From: Polytrichum commune
Lineage: Eukaryota > Streptophyta > Polytrichopsida > Polytrichales > Polytrichaceae
Assembly (NCBI GenBank): GCA_950295325.1
Contig: OX485804.1
Span: 20,214,001 to 20,278,000, forward strand
Direction: 5' to 3'
DNA length: 64,000 bases
Part shown: piece by piece, positions 45,050-57,600 of the stretch
Position numbering within the stretch: position 1 is the stretch's first letter
Layout: each line of letters begins with the position of its first letter
Made by a program: the position numbers and the translations under genes
Notes under the pieces: generated by a model
What the model saw: the letters and a program-made list of their open reading frames with translations, nothing else
What the model was told of the DNA's origin: nothing
Databases searched by the model: none

Positions 45050-48000
45050 ATGGCTGTGTTGGGTGGGGTCATGTTGACCCCTGCTGGAGTTGTGGCTCTG
45101 GATGTCTCGGAGAGCACTTTCTTTAGAGGCCGGAGCATTGGAATCCTTAATTCGGGATACTGCAATTCCAGCAACAGGTCTTCACTGCCGGTCTGTGTGA
45201 AGTCGCAAGGTGGACTTACCGGACAAGAAGATAATTTAGGGGACCATTCTAGTGGAAATCATAAGGTTGGGATTAGCGTAACCCGGCGAGGAGCTTTGAC
45301 AGGTATGAGTGTTAGCGTAGCCACATTGGCAGCTGTGACATTGTCTCTGGAACATGCATCGGCCGTCCCGCAAACTCAATTGGCAGGCCGGATTCCGGGT
45401 CTTTCTGAGCCAGATTCAAATGGTATAAGCTTCTTCCCACTTCCTTCCTGTTCTGTTGCTTTCGCTGAGTTTCCTTATAGCTCAAGAACAGCCTTATTAG
45501 GTAGAGTTTGCATGAGAGGAATTAAGCTTTGCCAAAATTAATGCAGTCATTGCCGATTTTTGCAGTGAATGCTTAACCCAAGCTTTCCAATTCGAGTGAT
45601 TGCCTTCTTACTTGATTGTGAAAATCCGAGATAGCCAAATGCGCAAATAGGGTTGTGACCAGTGTTAGATTGTTATCACGTAAATGAGGTTTTGACATTT
45701 GTTTGATATTGCGAGGGACGGGTATTTGGAGACACTTTTGTTTTTGATACCATCCAAAACAAAAGTACCTTAATTAAGTATCTTCATACAACAAAACATT
45801 AAGTACCTTCATACCTAGGAAAATTTACCCTATTAGGAATATGGGACTAGGATGGCATTGACCGAATTGATAACTTGGGTATACAAAGATTCTCTCATCA
45901 TGTAATACCTTCACAAGGACCAATATTTGACTGATGTTACAATTTTGATACCGGTCGGGTAAGCTCTTTAATACCATCATTAATATTGTGGACGTATTGA
46001 TATCATGCATTCACCTATATACCAGTCCAGCATTAGTTTTGACCAGTGATTTGTAGTGCAGGGCTTAGGACATACCGAAGGCCGGATGGTAAGTCAGGAG
46101 GTCATGGGGTAGGATGGAGTCCCATGACACCTTACTCCTTCAAGGTCCCTCAAGACTGGGAAGAGGTGAGTTTCATTTCCGGTTCTCGACGCCGATCTCT
46201 TTACAGGATGGTTTCTGTAAATATTTATCATCATTCTTTAGAGTGACAAGTTTAGGACACTGTAAACACACATTCATTATTGATGAAAGCAAAAAAAAAT
46301 CTTCTTTGGATTATCATCAAATTGATTTCAATGGGCTAGATTGATCTTTGAAGTGAATCTACTCGTGTGATTGAGGGATTCGATGTAGGGTTGTTTTCTC
46401 TGTTAGTTGATGATTTGTACAATACAATACAGTGAGCCCGTGACAATCGTGCGTTGGGTTTGGAGTTGCTGACAATATGGCTATGTGCGGGCTTGATGTG
46501 TGAGGAAATTTTCAATTCCTGTAATTTCAGAATTGTAGTATGGTGGCTGATGTAGGAGTCGGACACCATACTGCAATACCATATGAAATCTCTGTACACA
46601 TTTTTCATCATTCTTTACAGTAAAAAGTTTAGGACACTGTAATCACACATTACTATTGACAGCAGCAGCTTTCTTCTTCTTTGAAGCCATCAAACTGAGT
46701 TCAATGACTGATGGTTCTTGTTCAACATGGGCTGGGTTAATATTTAAAGTGAAATGAGGCGTGAGATTGAGGAATCTGGTGTACGGTTGTTTTTCCCTGT
46801 GAATGACTTGTGGATTACAAGTGAGCCCATGACAATTGTGCGTTGGGTTTTGAGTTAGTGACAATATGGCTGTTGGTGGCCCGTGGACAAGATGTTTGAG
46901 GAAAACTTCAGTGCTTGTGATTCCAGAAATAGTTGTGGTGTCTGAAATAGGAGAGTTGAATGGATAATAGTACCCTTCACGGTTTCTGCAATCACTTTGA
47001 TCTTGGTTAAAGAAGGTCCAACATTTCAATGAATTTGTTTCCAGGGGCGGTTGTGATGGTGGATACCTCCATCTCAAATGCTAATGACCAGAGTTTAATG
47101 TCAGTGTTGATACTATATATCCTTCAGGGTTTAATAGCTTTTTCATGCTAAGTCTATTTAGCTGATTATTCATTCAACATTGATTCAACTCACAATTCAA
47201 TTGTCGATGTTTTGCAACTATAAAATCTAGAACAAAAGATTATAAATGCAACCTTATGTTTGATGTGAGTAAATCAATATGATAACGATATTGACATATG
47301 AATTTAGAGTCTTGTGATGTGTAGGCAGAATGTCTCTTGTTTTTGTGTCAGCTTTCCTCACTGTATGAGGACAGGCAAAACCATAGATTGACAGACACCG
47401 TAGCAGGTAAAAATTTATGGAAGAATAAGCAATAAAAATATGTTAACTCTTTACGTAAGGTTGAAATTTGGATCATATCTAAGAGATTTGGTGCTTATCT
47501 GAAATCATCTATTATCAGGTGCCGGTCTCCATTGCAGATTTGGGAGGTACAGAAATTGATTTGCGATTTTCGAGTGCCACAGAAGGCAACATCAGTGTTG
47601 TTGTCGCACCGGTCTTACGATTCTCCAGCAGTAAGCTCACTCACCCCATGCAAAAATGTCACATGGAAACTGGTGGTTCTTTCCATTTTATACCTTTGTC
47701 TTGTCCACTAACTGCCTAAGAATATTGATTGATTCGCGTTGGTTGTTGAACAGCAATTGGAGATAATGCGACCATTGAAGCAGTTGGGACACCCGAAAAA
47801 GTTATAAGTGCTTTTGGACCAGAGCTCACTGGTCAAAATGTAGAAGGGAAAGTGAAGGACATGGGCGTTAAAGAGTATGGAGGCAGGACTTACTATCAGT
47901 TTGAGCTCGATGGACCTCATATGCTGGTCTCAGCTACAGCTGCCGGAAACCGTTTGTATTTGATGAGTCTCACTGCCAATGGTACCTACATGATCCCTCA

Positions 48001-48800
48001 TATTTATTGCTTCACGTTGTTGCATGCTTTTGCATGCTTATTTGTCACTATTAATCCTACATGAAGATCTTATGGGCAACCGCTTTGGAAGATGAATTCT
48101 TCACGTGGATTTTGAGCACATTCCAAATAAATATCCGGGTAACACGCACAGTGCACCCCACATACATTTAGCACCCAATGAGAGCAAGGGGCTATGAGGG
48201 GTATGGAAGTTAAGGACAAGGCTAGAAGAATTGGGGTAGGAATCTATTAGGTCATGTGTGTATTCCTTGTACTATCGTGACCACTGAAACTAAATTGAAA
48301 GATGCATTGGACAATCAACGTTGTCAATGTGATAACTCTTACACTAACTAGTAGTTGCATGTCTTCTACTTTCTTTGGTTATTGCATTGCTTCTTGTATG
48401 TCTCTATTGTTTCCTTGGAACACTCAGGCATGAGCTTGGCACTTTCCAAAGGTTATCTGAAAGTCATGTATATGAGGGGAGTAGGAATGAAGGAATGTTT
48501 CTCCTCTAAATCTCCTCTCTCGAGAATTCCTCTTTCCATATATAGATGAGATGTTGTCAAAGGGAGTCCAGTATTGCAAGAACAGGTGAAAATAACTACA
48601 GGTAATAAATAGAGCTACTATTTCGTGGGGATGCTTTAGGGCTACCTTTGGCATAGCATACTTGAGGATCTCTCTGGGTGGAGGATTTTTGAACATCATT
48701 CAGTAGTCACTCATTCTATATGTTCGATTGTGCAGGACGCCAATGGAAGAAGTTTGCGCCTGATCTGAAGCAAATTGTGGACTCATTCCGAGTTGGTTAA
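45050..48800 (+). CDS. PPD6: PsbP-domain protein of the thylakoid lumen, PPD6-like
   Basis: Exons: 45050-45422, 46062-46165, 47519-47630, 47754-47981 and 48736-48800; all GT-AG, phases consistent, 293 residues. The N-terminus (about 1-110) is a bipartite chloroplast and lumen signal: a Ser-rich transit region, then TRRGALTGM (twin-arginine), a hydrophobic run and the ASA cleavage motif, so import by the Tat route is inferred. The mature part matches PPD6-type proteins: GRIPGLSEPDSNG, GGHGVGWSPM, VSIADLGGTEIDLRF, AFGPELTGQNVEGKV, YYQFELDGPHMLVSATAAGN. PsbP-domain proteins act around photosystem II or other lumen complexes; PPD6's own role is poorly known. I see no cysteine in the mature part. 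The ATG follows a purine-rich AAGAAAGAGACAGATAG leader. Another PPD subtype is possible. Confidence 0.92.
46205..46960. repeat. Tandem duplication of about 377 bp in intron 2 of the PsbP gene
   Basis: CATCATTCTTTAGAGTGACA at 46229 and CATCATTCTTTACAGTAAAA at 46606 start comparable copies. Both continue with TTTAGGACACTGTAA, GTGAGCCC, TGACAAT and GTGCGTTGGGTTT. The first copy begins about 40 bp after exon 2 ends. No coding content. Confidence 0.8.
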
Positions 48801-49635
48801 CATGAACTTGGAAATACCACGAATCTTCAGATTTGGTGGTATGTGTATATTATTGGATCTGGTCAATTAGGACCACCGTTACGAATTGGTGCCAAATCCT
48901 CCCAAATGGGAGATGTATGAAGCTTTGTGCTTGTTCCCTTTTTGTGGACTGGTAGTGAGTACTGAGGTGGGTTTTAAAGCAAGAGAATTGTGACACAATT
49001 GAAGCGGGTTTTTAAATTTTGTACTGCGATCGTTTGGATTTTGTGCAAGTGAAATATTCTTACTGAGTTATTCCGAATTAGCCAAGGCTTAGTGTGATGT
49101 ACATGCATGGTTCATAAATTATACTACTATCCATCCTGTCATTTCCTTCGCTGTCGGATCTGAAAGAATTCCGATTGGAAATCTGGATTAGATTTCGTAT
49201 TGTTAGTCTTTAAAAAGTAGGCTTAGTTGGTGTCACTGCAGGGGAATTGACACCTATACATCATATGATTCTTAATCACGGGCCCAATATAGTTTTGGCC
49301 AGATGATGAAATGCAAATGCTAGTTGTTGTATGAATTGCAGCTCAGCTTATCCATATTTATACATATTTGTGATGTGATGGAATTTACCATCACATATAC
49401 ACATTAGAAGTCTATAAGGCTCTACCCTGCTCTTATCCTACGTGATCTGACAATATCACAGCTTCATCATGTGTAAGCATCAGTAATTTGGTCAAGGCAA
49501 CAAACGACCTGTGTTGCCAGCATCAAAGTAGAACTGTAAGCTACAAAAAGTTGGTGGACGGTCTCTATAGAGTTGCTGGGAGTAGGCATCTTATGTCAAG
49601 GCATCACAACATTCTTCTGCTCAATAAGTACTATT
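48801..49635. other. 3' flank of the PsbP gene
   Basis: Presumed 3' untranslated and downstream DNA. No canonical AATAAA is obvious close to the stop codon. Nothing else recognised. Confidence 0.4.
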
Positions 49636-49720
49636 TCAAATCCTCAACTGTGCTATTTCTGACACATTCAAATCCTCTACTGTGCTATATCTGACACATT
49701 CAAATCCTCTACTGTGCTAT
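49636..49720. repeat. 32-bp tandem repeat, about 2.6 copies
   Basis: Units beginning TCCTCWACTGTGCTAT lie at 49641, 49673 and 49705, each followed by CTGACACATTCAAA in the first two. Two differences separate the full copies, so this is a fairly recent duplication. Confidence 0.9.
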
Positions 49721-50434
49721 CTTCATACTATTTTCATTTCATTGAGGTTGAAGTGTCCAATTCCGGAAGTGACCCACCTGTGACCGAGTCCCGCCACCTA
49801 ATTTGTCCTACTGGAAGCAACCACAAAACCCAAAATGAATACTAATGATATTCTTCTAAAAAACAATATTGCTTCACCTTGGTCAAGTGAGAAAAATAAC
49901 TACACTCCACACAATCACTTTACATTGCAAGGAAACTTTAGATTTCATGATCATATTTAAATGAGGCGATGTCGAACCCTCATTAACTGAAGTGTATCAG
50001 CCTCTTTTGAAGCCCCTTTTGCTATTTATTTTTGAAGACCCCCACAATTTTTTCTGAAAATGATTAGGGTTTCAAATGCTCACTGTGTCCGTTAAGGTAG
50101 AGGGGTGTTACTCGGTTACTTTTCGTCATCAAACACCTATATTTGAGTGGTGTGTGATTAGGTGAGGATCATAGAAATTACACCATTAAGACACATGTTT
50201 GACAAAAATTGAATCACATTTTTCAAATTTTATTAACTACTCCACACTCAATATTGAATGCAAATGGGAAAAAAAAATCAAGAAACATGCACTTCCAATA
50301 ACCTCAACTAAAGCACAAAAAGCCCGACTTTCGTTTGTGGTTTTTGTTGACATTGCATCGTAGATACACTATTGCAACTCAAATTTTAAAATGTAAATGT
50401 GATCAATAGAAGATGAAGAGCAAGAAAAACATAC

Positions 50435-50572
50435 CGAATAGCACCCGCATACCTTCTAAGTGCTTTTATGTGAGCAACATGTCCAGAAAGAGGTGAGCTT
50501 CCCTCATGTCTCGTGGACGCGATCAGGGAGTTGAGTTTGCCATGCGTCAGTGCCAAAGGCACATTTCTAACT
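50435..50572 (-). other. Candidate isolated exon, unidentified
   Basis: On the minus strand an acceptor-like TTTACCCAG precedes an open run with VPLALTHGKLNSLIASTRHE and then PLSGHVAHIKALRRYAG, followed by a donor-like CG|GTATGTTTTT. The amino-acid mix looks genuinely protein-like and codon use is balanced. I cannot place the family and find no partner exons. It may be a fragment of a gene moved by a transposon. Confidence 0.25.
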
Positions 50573-51064
50573 CTGGGTAAATGTCAGTGGTTACTTTTGA
50601 AGATGCCCGAGATGAAGAGGCGTGCTATATTCCAGAAATGGCAAAAGAAAGGGATGCCCACAAATAGGTAGACCTTTATCAGTAACTGTACACTGATTAT
50701 CCCAATAACACCCTTAACCTTTATAACACCATCCTCCGTAACGTCACTCTCTCTTATATCCGGAACTCTAGGGAACAGACGTGCTCAGTTTAAATCTCCC
50801 TCCATGCTGTCACATTTCCCTCCCACGTATCGCGGGTTTCGACATTAAAGTAATCCATCAACGAATTCAAACCACACACTCGCATGCATCGCATTGTCAT
50901 CGTTGTAATTATTGTCATCATTGCTATGTTGATTTTGTGTTATTTCGTAATGCCACATGCTACATGAATTCTCTATTATCACGCATCCATGTGAACACTG
51001 CATACCTCCATAACAGTACATGCACTTTGATTGCCACAAACATGATATTAGGGAGGTTAGAGTG

Positions 51065-51242
51065 TAGTGTGCGTTACTATTTGGAGTTACGCAATGTTGT
51101 AACTATTTAATGAGAATATCATATTTTACCAATCACAATCATTTACGTTCTATAATGTGGGAACAACCTATTGCACTTTTGTAATTGAACTCCTGAGCGA
51201 GACATTATTGTAATGTGTAACTCCAAATAATAACACACACTA
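51065..51242. mobile_element. CTACAC-related MITE, copy D
   Basis: TAGTGTGCGTTACTATTTGG then AGTTACGCAATGT at the left is inverted at the right (ACATTATTGTAATGTGTAAC then TCCAAATAATAACACACACTA). It is shorter (178 bp) than the other members and its interior is diverged. Confidence 0.75.
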
Positions 51243-51267
51243 ATTGAGATAATTAGCGTAAAAAATG

Positions 51268-52185
51268 CCCGAAGGTGCTTCCTAGTTCAACATCTTTTGT
51301 GATTCCTGGGTTTCTGTAATTTCCACATTGGATTTTGATAGGTCTCAAGCAACGTAAGACTGCCATGTGGCAAATTTCCAAGGATAAAGATGTAGTTAAA
51401 GTTGAATGATGGCCACAAATAGGTAGACCTTTCTTTTGGTGATATTAAAGTAAAACCCAATGAAGGTGCTTCCTGGTTCATCTTTTGTGATTCGTGGTTC
51501 AATGAATGGGCAACTTCACACACCAGACTGATTGAGAGCCTGTGACCAGTACACTTCAAGCACTCTCATTGGTGGAAAAGGCGGAACCAGTCCAAGTTCA
51601 CTTCACACTACGCTTGAGGGACCAATGGAGTACGTGACTGCAAGATGGACGTAAAGTCTACATGGATTCCTACGTGGCATTGATTGTATCAAGTTTCATG
51701 GTCACTTGGACTATTTTCAAAAATCACCTCTAGTAGGAGGTAGGCCTAACACAAAACCAGGAGACCATGGCATCGAATGGATCATGTTTCATGGTCACTT
51801 GGATTGTTTTCAAACACCACCTCTTGGAGGTAGGCCTGACACAAAAACGGGAGATCGTGGCACTCTGAATGCTCACAACCGTTGATTTATTCTATTTCAT
51901 CATGTGCGAGGACCCGCATGAACAGAGTTTCATTGAAGTAGCATATGGTTTAGGGCTTGGTCACATATGACTTCACACTACACTTGAGGGTCCGGGACCA
52001 CACTACATGATTTTGGAGGTGTGTTGGGACAACCTTTGGACACTTTCTTTTGGGCTCTCACAATATCATGGTCACGGCTCTTGGCTCATGTGTGAAGTAG
52101 CCATTATGTCCATGTTGGACTTTGATAGGTCTCAAGCAATGTAAGACTGCCACATGGCAAATTTCAAGGGTAAAGATTTAGTGAC
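51268..52185. repeat. Tandem duplication split by a MITE
   Basis: Copy 1 (51268-51400) runs GAAGGTGCTTCCTAGTTCA... TTGATAGGTCTCAAGCAACG. Copy 2 begins at 51463 (GAAGGTGCTTCCTGGTTCA), is interrupted by the MITE at 51508-52103 and resumes at 52104 (GGACTTTGATAGGTCTCAAG). Copy 1 is thus an uninterrupted version of the insertion site. Confidence 0.8.
51508..52103. mobile_element. Harbinger-like MITE, long member of the 22557 family
   Basis: Left end GGGCAACTTCACACACCAGAC, right end GGCTCATGTGTGAAGTAGCC; both are close to the family ends. An inner block (TTTCATGGTCACTTGGA... AGGTAGGCCT) is duplicated in tandem at about 51690 and 51785. Flanks are AAT and TTA, so the 3-bp duplication has decayed, but the duplicated host segment confirms the limits. 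Confidence 0.8.
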
Positions 52186-52539
52186 AGCTAAAGCAAGGAC
52201 AATGTCCGGGGAGAACCAATATTTAGTGTAATGGCGGGCGATTGGTTTTGTGAAAAGTCTGGTTGAATTGGGAAAGTGGAGGATGTGAAACCGGTGTTTT
52301 TAAAATAAGAATGGATTTTAACCAGCAACCATTTTGAGGAGGAGGATTTTTACCCGAATGAATTGTGAAATAAGCATATTTCATCCGGTTTGATTCATCT
52401 AGGGCCGGATATCATCTAGTTCTAGGGTTTAGGTTATGTGTTCGTTGTAGGCTTGTAGTGATTTGGTGAAAGGCAAATAGGTGAAGCTTTTGCTTCATTA
52501 TTGCATTTCATTGTTGAGGGCTAGCGTTTAGAATGTATT

Positions 52540-52719
52540 ATGCGTGTGTCTATGAAAGATCTTCGTGGTGATCTTGATAACATACTAATGGAAGCCAAAG
52601 CTTTATGGAGGAACTCTACAAAGTTTAGATGGTTGTTTTCACATCCACAAAGATACTTTTTAGGGTGTTTTCCTCTTGAAGGTGAAGATGATACTACTAG
52701 TTTTGACTCTAACACTTGA
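52540..52719 (+). pseudogene. hAT transposase C-terminal fragment, related to 21434-21664
   Basis: A 59-codon frame includes LDNILMEAKALWRNSTKFRW and ends in an acidic tail (EGEDDTTSFDS) before TGA, parallel to the other fragment's LWKTRTKYRFLYANPSRY and acidic end. The EGP part has been altered. Only the last part of the transposase remains. Confidence 0.55.
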
Positions 52720-52824
52720 TGAGTTTCATTTTTGTATATAGTATGGTATGTTAGGTTACTCTTTTATCAAGTTGTGGCCTCAAATCTAATATGAGGTTTT
52801 AAGACCTAGGTATGATAGAAGAGT

Positions 52825-52875
52825 AAATCCATGGCCATCAACCGGTTGATGGGTTATTTCAAGTTCAACTCCTGC
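52825..52875 (+). other. tRNA-promoter-like segment after the second hAT fragment
   Basis: TAAATCCATGGCCATCAACC and, 31 bp after the A-box-like start, AGTTCAACTCC correspond to TAAATCCTTGGCCCCAAGTT and GGTTCAAATCC after the first hAT fragment. The relation shows the segment belongs to the transposon family. Confidence 0.35.
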
Positions 52876-53081
52876 TATGGATAAATTGTTGATCATTGTT
52901 GTTGGATGTTAATACCATTACATATTATTGTTGTATGTAGATATGTTCTTTGGACGTTGCTGTTGAATGGTGTATGTTGTTTGTAGATATAATCTTGCTA
53001 CATTGGAAAACCGGCTTACTTATCAATGCCCAAGTTTTTGACTGATTGTCATTACAATGAAGAGGAAAGTAGCCGACACTT

Positions 53082-53118
<37 letters not shown>

Positions 53119-53852
53119 CGGTCCAAATTACTAACAACAAGTTTGCAACCGGTCAAATCCTAAAAAAACTGGTAGAAGTTGTGAAGGGGTGGATTTGAGC
53201 TGGTTGAGCTCAAAAATCTCCCAAACCCCAAGCCGGGAGCACTCTATGGTAAGTCAAACTTCAAAGTGGAAAGAATAAATAGGATACTTGCGAATGTGTG
53301 CCACGTACAATACTGATGAGTTGCGTGCACTTTCAAAGGTTGACTCCCATCGTCAAAATGGTGTGAGAACATGAACTTTTGGAAGAAGCACGTGGAAGGC
53401 AGTGCTTGCAACACTTATGTAACATGCATGTAAGATAAGCGGGTCTTAAACGGACGCTTCTATCTATGCATCCACTTCTCGTGGGATATGAAATGCAAAT
53501 TTAGTGCAAGATGATTTAGCAAAGCGACCCACAACGTGTTCATAGCCCTTTTCCTCATAATTTTCGGAGCTCGTTTGAATGCATCATGTGTGAAGGCATG
53601 GTTCATCAAGTACCCAAAGCAAGGCGGACAACAAAGGGCTAGGAAATTGAAACGATCATGTGAATAATCATATCGAAGCTAATAATTGTTGCATCGGCTT
53701 CCCGTTGGCTTGGTGTGAGATGGAATCTTTCCCCCCCCCCCCCCTTGAGAGAGGTGTAACCAACAATCTCCACCCACTTCCTTTGCATTTTCAAGAATTT
53801 TGTTTGTGTTTACCAACGGCTTTGTTAAGAGCCCGGTGGGAGGATATTCAAA

Positions 53853-54078
53853 TACTACACAAAGTGTTGTACTTAATGTCACTTACTATTTGGAGTCACA
53901 CAATGTTATATCATTTCACTATTGATTTTTTTTTCCAAGTAAAGATAATATTCTATCATTATCTATATTTTCCAAACAACCAAGTTGACCTTTGTTGCCA
54001 AAAAAGAGATATCCTATAAATATTTATAGCATTGTGTAATTTCAAATAGTAAGTGACGCTAAATACAATACTTGGTGG
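53853..54078. mobile_element. CTACAC-family MITE, copy E
   Basis: Left CTACACAAAGTGTTGTACTT then AATGTCACTTACTATTTGG; right CAAATAGTAAGTGACGCTAA then ATACAATACTTGGTG. Core CCAAGTAAAGATAATATTCT matches copies A, C and F. Confidence 0.8.
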
Positions 54079-57000
54079 AATTATCGCCACTTACCACACT
54101 CCCACAAAATTGTTCACAAGAGGGGAAAATGCTTGTGCTTATTCGTTGCATAGCTATGGGCATAATAAGCAATTGGATTAGGTGTTATATAGCACACATG
54201 GAAGCATCACATAGGCAATTCCCACCCACAGGGTTGTGGATCGCCATTGTTGTAGTGCAACTACCTCCTTATTTTTGTTGACACGTGCTTGACACCCTCC
54301 AAGGACTCTCCCATTTCAAAGTTGTAGTGACACTGGATTTACAAATATGTACACTATAACATAGACACATATCAACTTGACATCCTTTTCATTGAAATTG
54401 AAGTTTTCTTGTGGGAGATCATCAACACTCGTATACTTGCAAATATTTTTGACAAAGAAAGAAGAAGTTCAATATCAACTCAAAGTTTGTGGAATTTTGC
54501 TTTGAAATTTTTTTGCAGCCATCATCCTCCCCACCCTCCGCATTCGATGGAAATCAATCTTGTTGCTTGAAGTACACTCCCATATTAAGCAACATGCAAC
54601 ATATTATGGGGTGATCAATCACTCCAAATAAACCATATGAGAAACTTGGGCGGTTTGTGAGTGGTTCCACTTCGAATCGCCTTACAAGCCTTTTTGAAAC
54701 TACACCAACCATCCCGATTAGTGAGGGAGGGCTAGTAGTGCGTGTGATAAATTAGTGAAGGTGCTACTGGGATTCTTTACGCTATGAAAGTAGTGCCACC
54801 CAAAGATACAAGATGTATTGCTCATCTCAACACCATCCATTGACAATATTATTCATGGCAACATCATTCACTGAAAGTACCAGCATTATTCATTTGGGCA
54901 ATACATTGACAAGGATACGTTTGCATATTTTCGTTTATCGCTCTACAAGCACATTATAGCATGCACTAATTGTCTTAAATGTATGGTAAATGAGCGTGTA
55001 TTCATGAACTAGCACGCACTAGTTACCATTTCAACCCTCACTAATTTTGAGAATCATCATAATAGTGTGTGTTTTGGGAATTAGTACCACATGCACTAAT
55101 TGGGAAAATAAGTGTAGTTGCCATAACATTATTCAACTGCATGGTTGTGTTCCATTCTATATTTAGCATCCGACATGGCCTCCACTATCTTACCTTCATG
55201 GGAAGAAACTAACGTCAACACAAATAAAGAATATTATTGGTATGAATAATAAGAATATTTTGAATAGTGTTGATATTTTCAGTGATATTGTTGCTATGAA
55301 TAGTATTTTCAATGAAAGATATCGGGATGAACAATGAATCTTGTGCATAGTGACGGGAGTATAACTCCACCCAAATTTCAAAGTGTCAGTTTGAATATAT
55401 GAACAATAAATGAATATTCTTACTTTGTTGGGGAGGGGCCAAAGAAAAACAATTGACATATTCCAAGAAGGTCATGAAACCAACCCACGTGGTTGAATAA
55501 TGTTATGACATATAGAACAAATGCGATCACATTCTTTCTAAATTGCATACGATGTATGAAGGTAAGTGACCACTTAATGACGTTGACCACAACAATTCAA
55601 GTGGAAGTAGATATCTTAATATCGGAGGCATTGGACCAAGACACGTCCACCTTAGTTAATTCAAGCACCTAACTTAACTTCGGTTGAAAGATTTTTGCAT
55701 CTATGGCTAAACATAGATTTGACTTCTAATATGCACACACACGTGTCTTCATTCTACCACAAAAGGCCATTTGGATTACACGTTGCCACTCTTGAAGAAC
55801 ACGAGCTCACAACCTTGACCAATCTCTTTTATAAGTGTGAGAGATTTTGTGCACTAAACATGTGATTTAGTGTGGACCTGTGCAGGATAAAGTGAGACTT
55901 TTGAAGCTTCCAAATTTGTTGACTTGAGACCTAGTGTATCGCTAATCCACAAGGTGAAACATGAAAATTAAACAATCTTTTAGTGGTTTGTAAAGTGTTC
56001 TACGATGATGTTCATGTATGTTTTTTTCCTCACCCACGCTAATGAAGAACTCTATGAACTTACAAGGGTTCTCAAACATGAGTTTATTTTTCTAGGGTAG
56101 GGGGATCCTAATGCAAGTACTACTTATTTAACATTTGTGTTATGGGTGCAAACTAGTTCAATATCCTTGTGAGAAATCATATTTAGATATAGTTCTCAAG
56201 ATTGACACAACGATTCGTAGGAATAGCCAAAAAGTCAATACCCAACATTTGTTCGACATTAATCATTTTAGAGATACCTATGTAATCACTTGAGCATATC
56301 GCATATGTGTTCTTTAAATTTTCATCACAAATTGGGGTTTAGTCACCTACATCTCCTTTTTATGGCAATGAATTTGTACAAGAAATTCTACTTACCTAAG
56401 TTTTTCCTCAATCAATTGCACATCACAAGAGGCCAATTCTCTTGGAAGTAACCATACTACACAAGTCAACCTCCCCAAATAACCCATTCTCTCTCGATCT
56501 CTTTTCCCCTCTTGTATTTTCATATCTTCTCACATGCTCGAGTTTTGTAAGGTTGGTTAATTTGCAATGTACACCTAAATGCAAGTTGCAGTATCGTGGA
56601 TGACAAAGTGAGGCTTCACCCTTGTGCATAGAATGTGCTCATATGCAAATTGGACTTAAATCTACATAGCTAGCCTCTGGACCAAGTGTTGTTGCCTTCT
56701 ATTGGAAGTGATCTCTTTGGGGGAACAACAATTGAGGGCGCAATTGACCCTCAACATAACTTGCAAGCTATGCGTTTTGGATTGCGTGTTTGATATTAGA
56801 CATGAACATGGACTCGAACATCAATTGTTTGGCAAGGTTCCACACAAATGGCTTGTTCAAGGGGCCTATGAGGTCAAGCACTATTTTGCTACCACGATAA
56901 TACTTATACAGAGGATCCTTATTCTCCACAATCAGATGTGTATAATGCAAAAGTTCAATTATGTTGCAGGAGCTCAGAATGTTGTTTGCCATTCAACCCT

Positions 57001-57600
57001 AAAAATGATTTCAAAGACAACATTTTCATGGAATAATTAGAAACGAAGTGATTCAAGACTCAAACTGCTCCGAAACACAATCAAAATGTGAAGCATGGAG
57101 AAGATGTTACTTGCAAAGTGCCACTATAACACACACAATATATACGACAACATAAAATCACAGATGAACAACAATTACGACACGTTTCACATGGCGAGAT
57201 ATACAACACTAACAGTAGTTTTCCCAATGTTGCGCCAACAAAACAATGCGCAAATCATGCATCAGGAGATGTTATGGCATCAACAGGAGAGAGGATCCTC
57301 GAAATTACACAGACATCAAGTTGATGTTTGTTTGACAAGAGATTGAAGTGCATCACACTATGTTCCTTTGCTAAGTTAGTAGAAATAATTGGTACATTGG
57401 TGTTGTGTATGTAAACACAAGCCCAATGGAACACGAGCCCTAAATTCAATGTGAATCTGAAATTGCCCTCAATCACAACTGCCAAAGTAATTGTGAGCCA
57501 ATGCCAGGGTTTTCAAAAAACAGGGGAGCTGGAAGTACATGCATTTTTATACTCTCATTGCCATGGACATGTGTTCCTTCTATGGTGGACCACTTTACTC
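54079..57600. other. AT-rich intergenic DNA, nothing recognised
   Basis: CATGCACTAATT recurs three times at 54.96-55.1 kb without clear structure. No family or frame is supported. Confidence 0.45.

Larger units (their letters stand above)
52211..53230 (+). mobile_element. Second hAT relic, limits approximate
   Basis: GTCCGGGGAG near 52206 resembles the inverted right end of the 20426-22086 element, and repeated ACCGG or CCGGT motifs crowd both sides of the coding remnant. The right end may be the TCTCCCAAACCCC near 53217-53229. No target-site duplication was found. A (GA)n run lies at 53084-53114. Confidence 0.45.
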
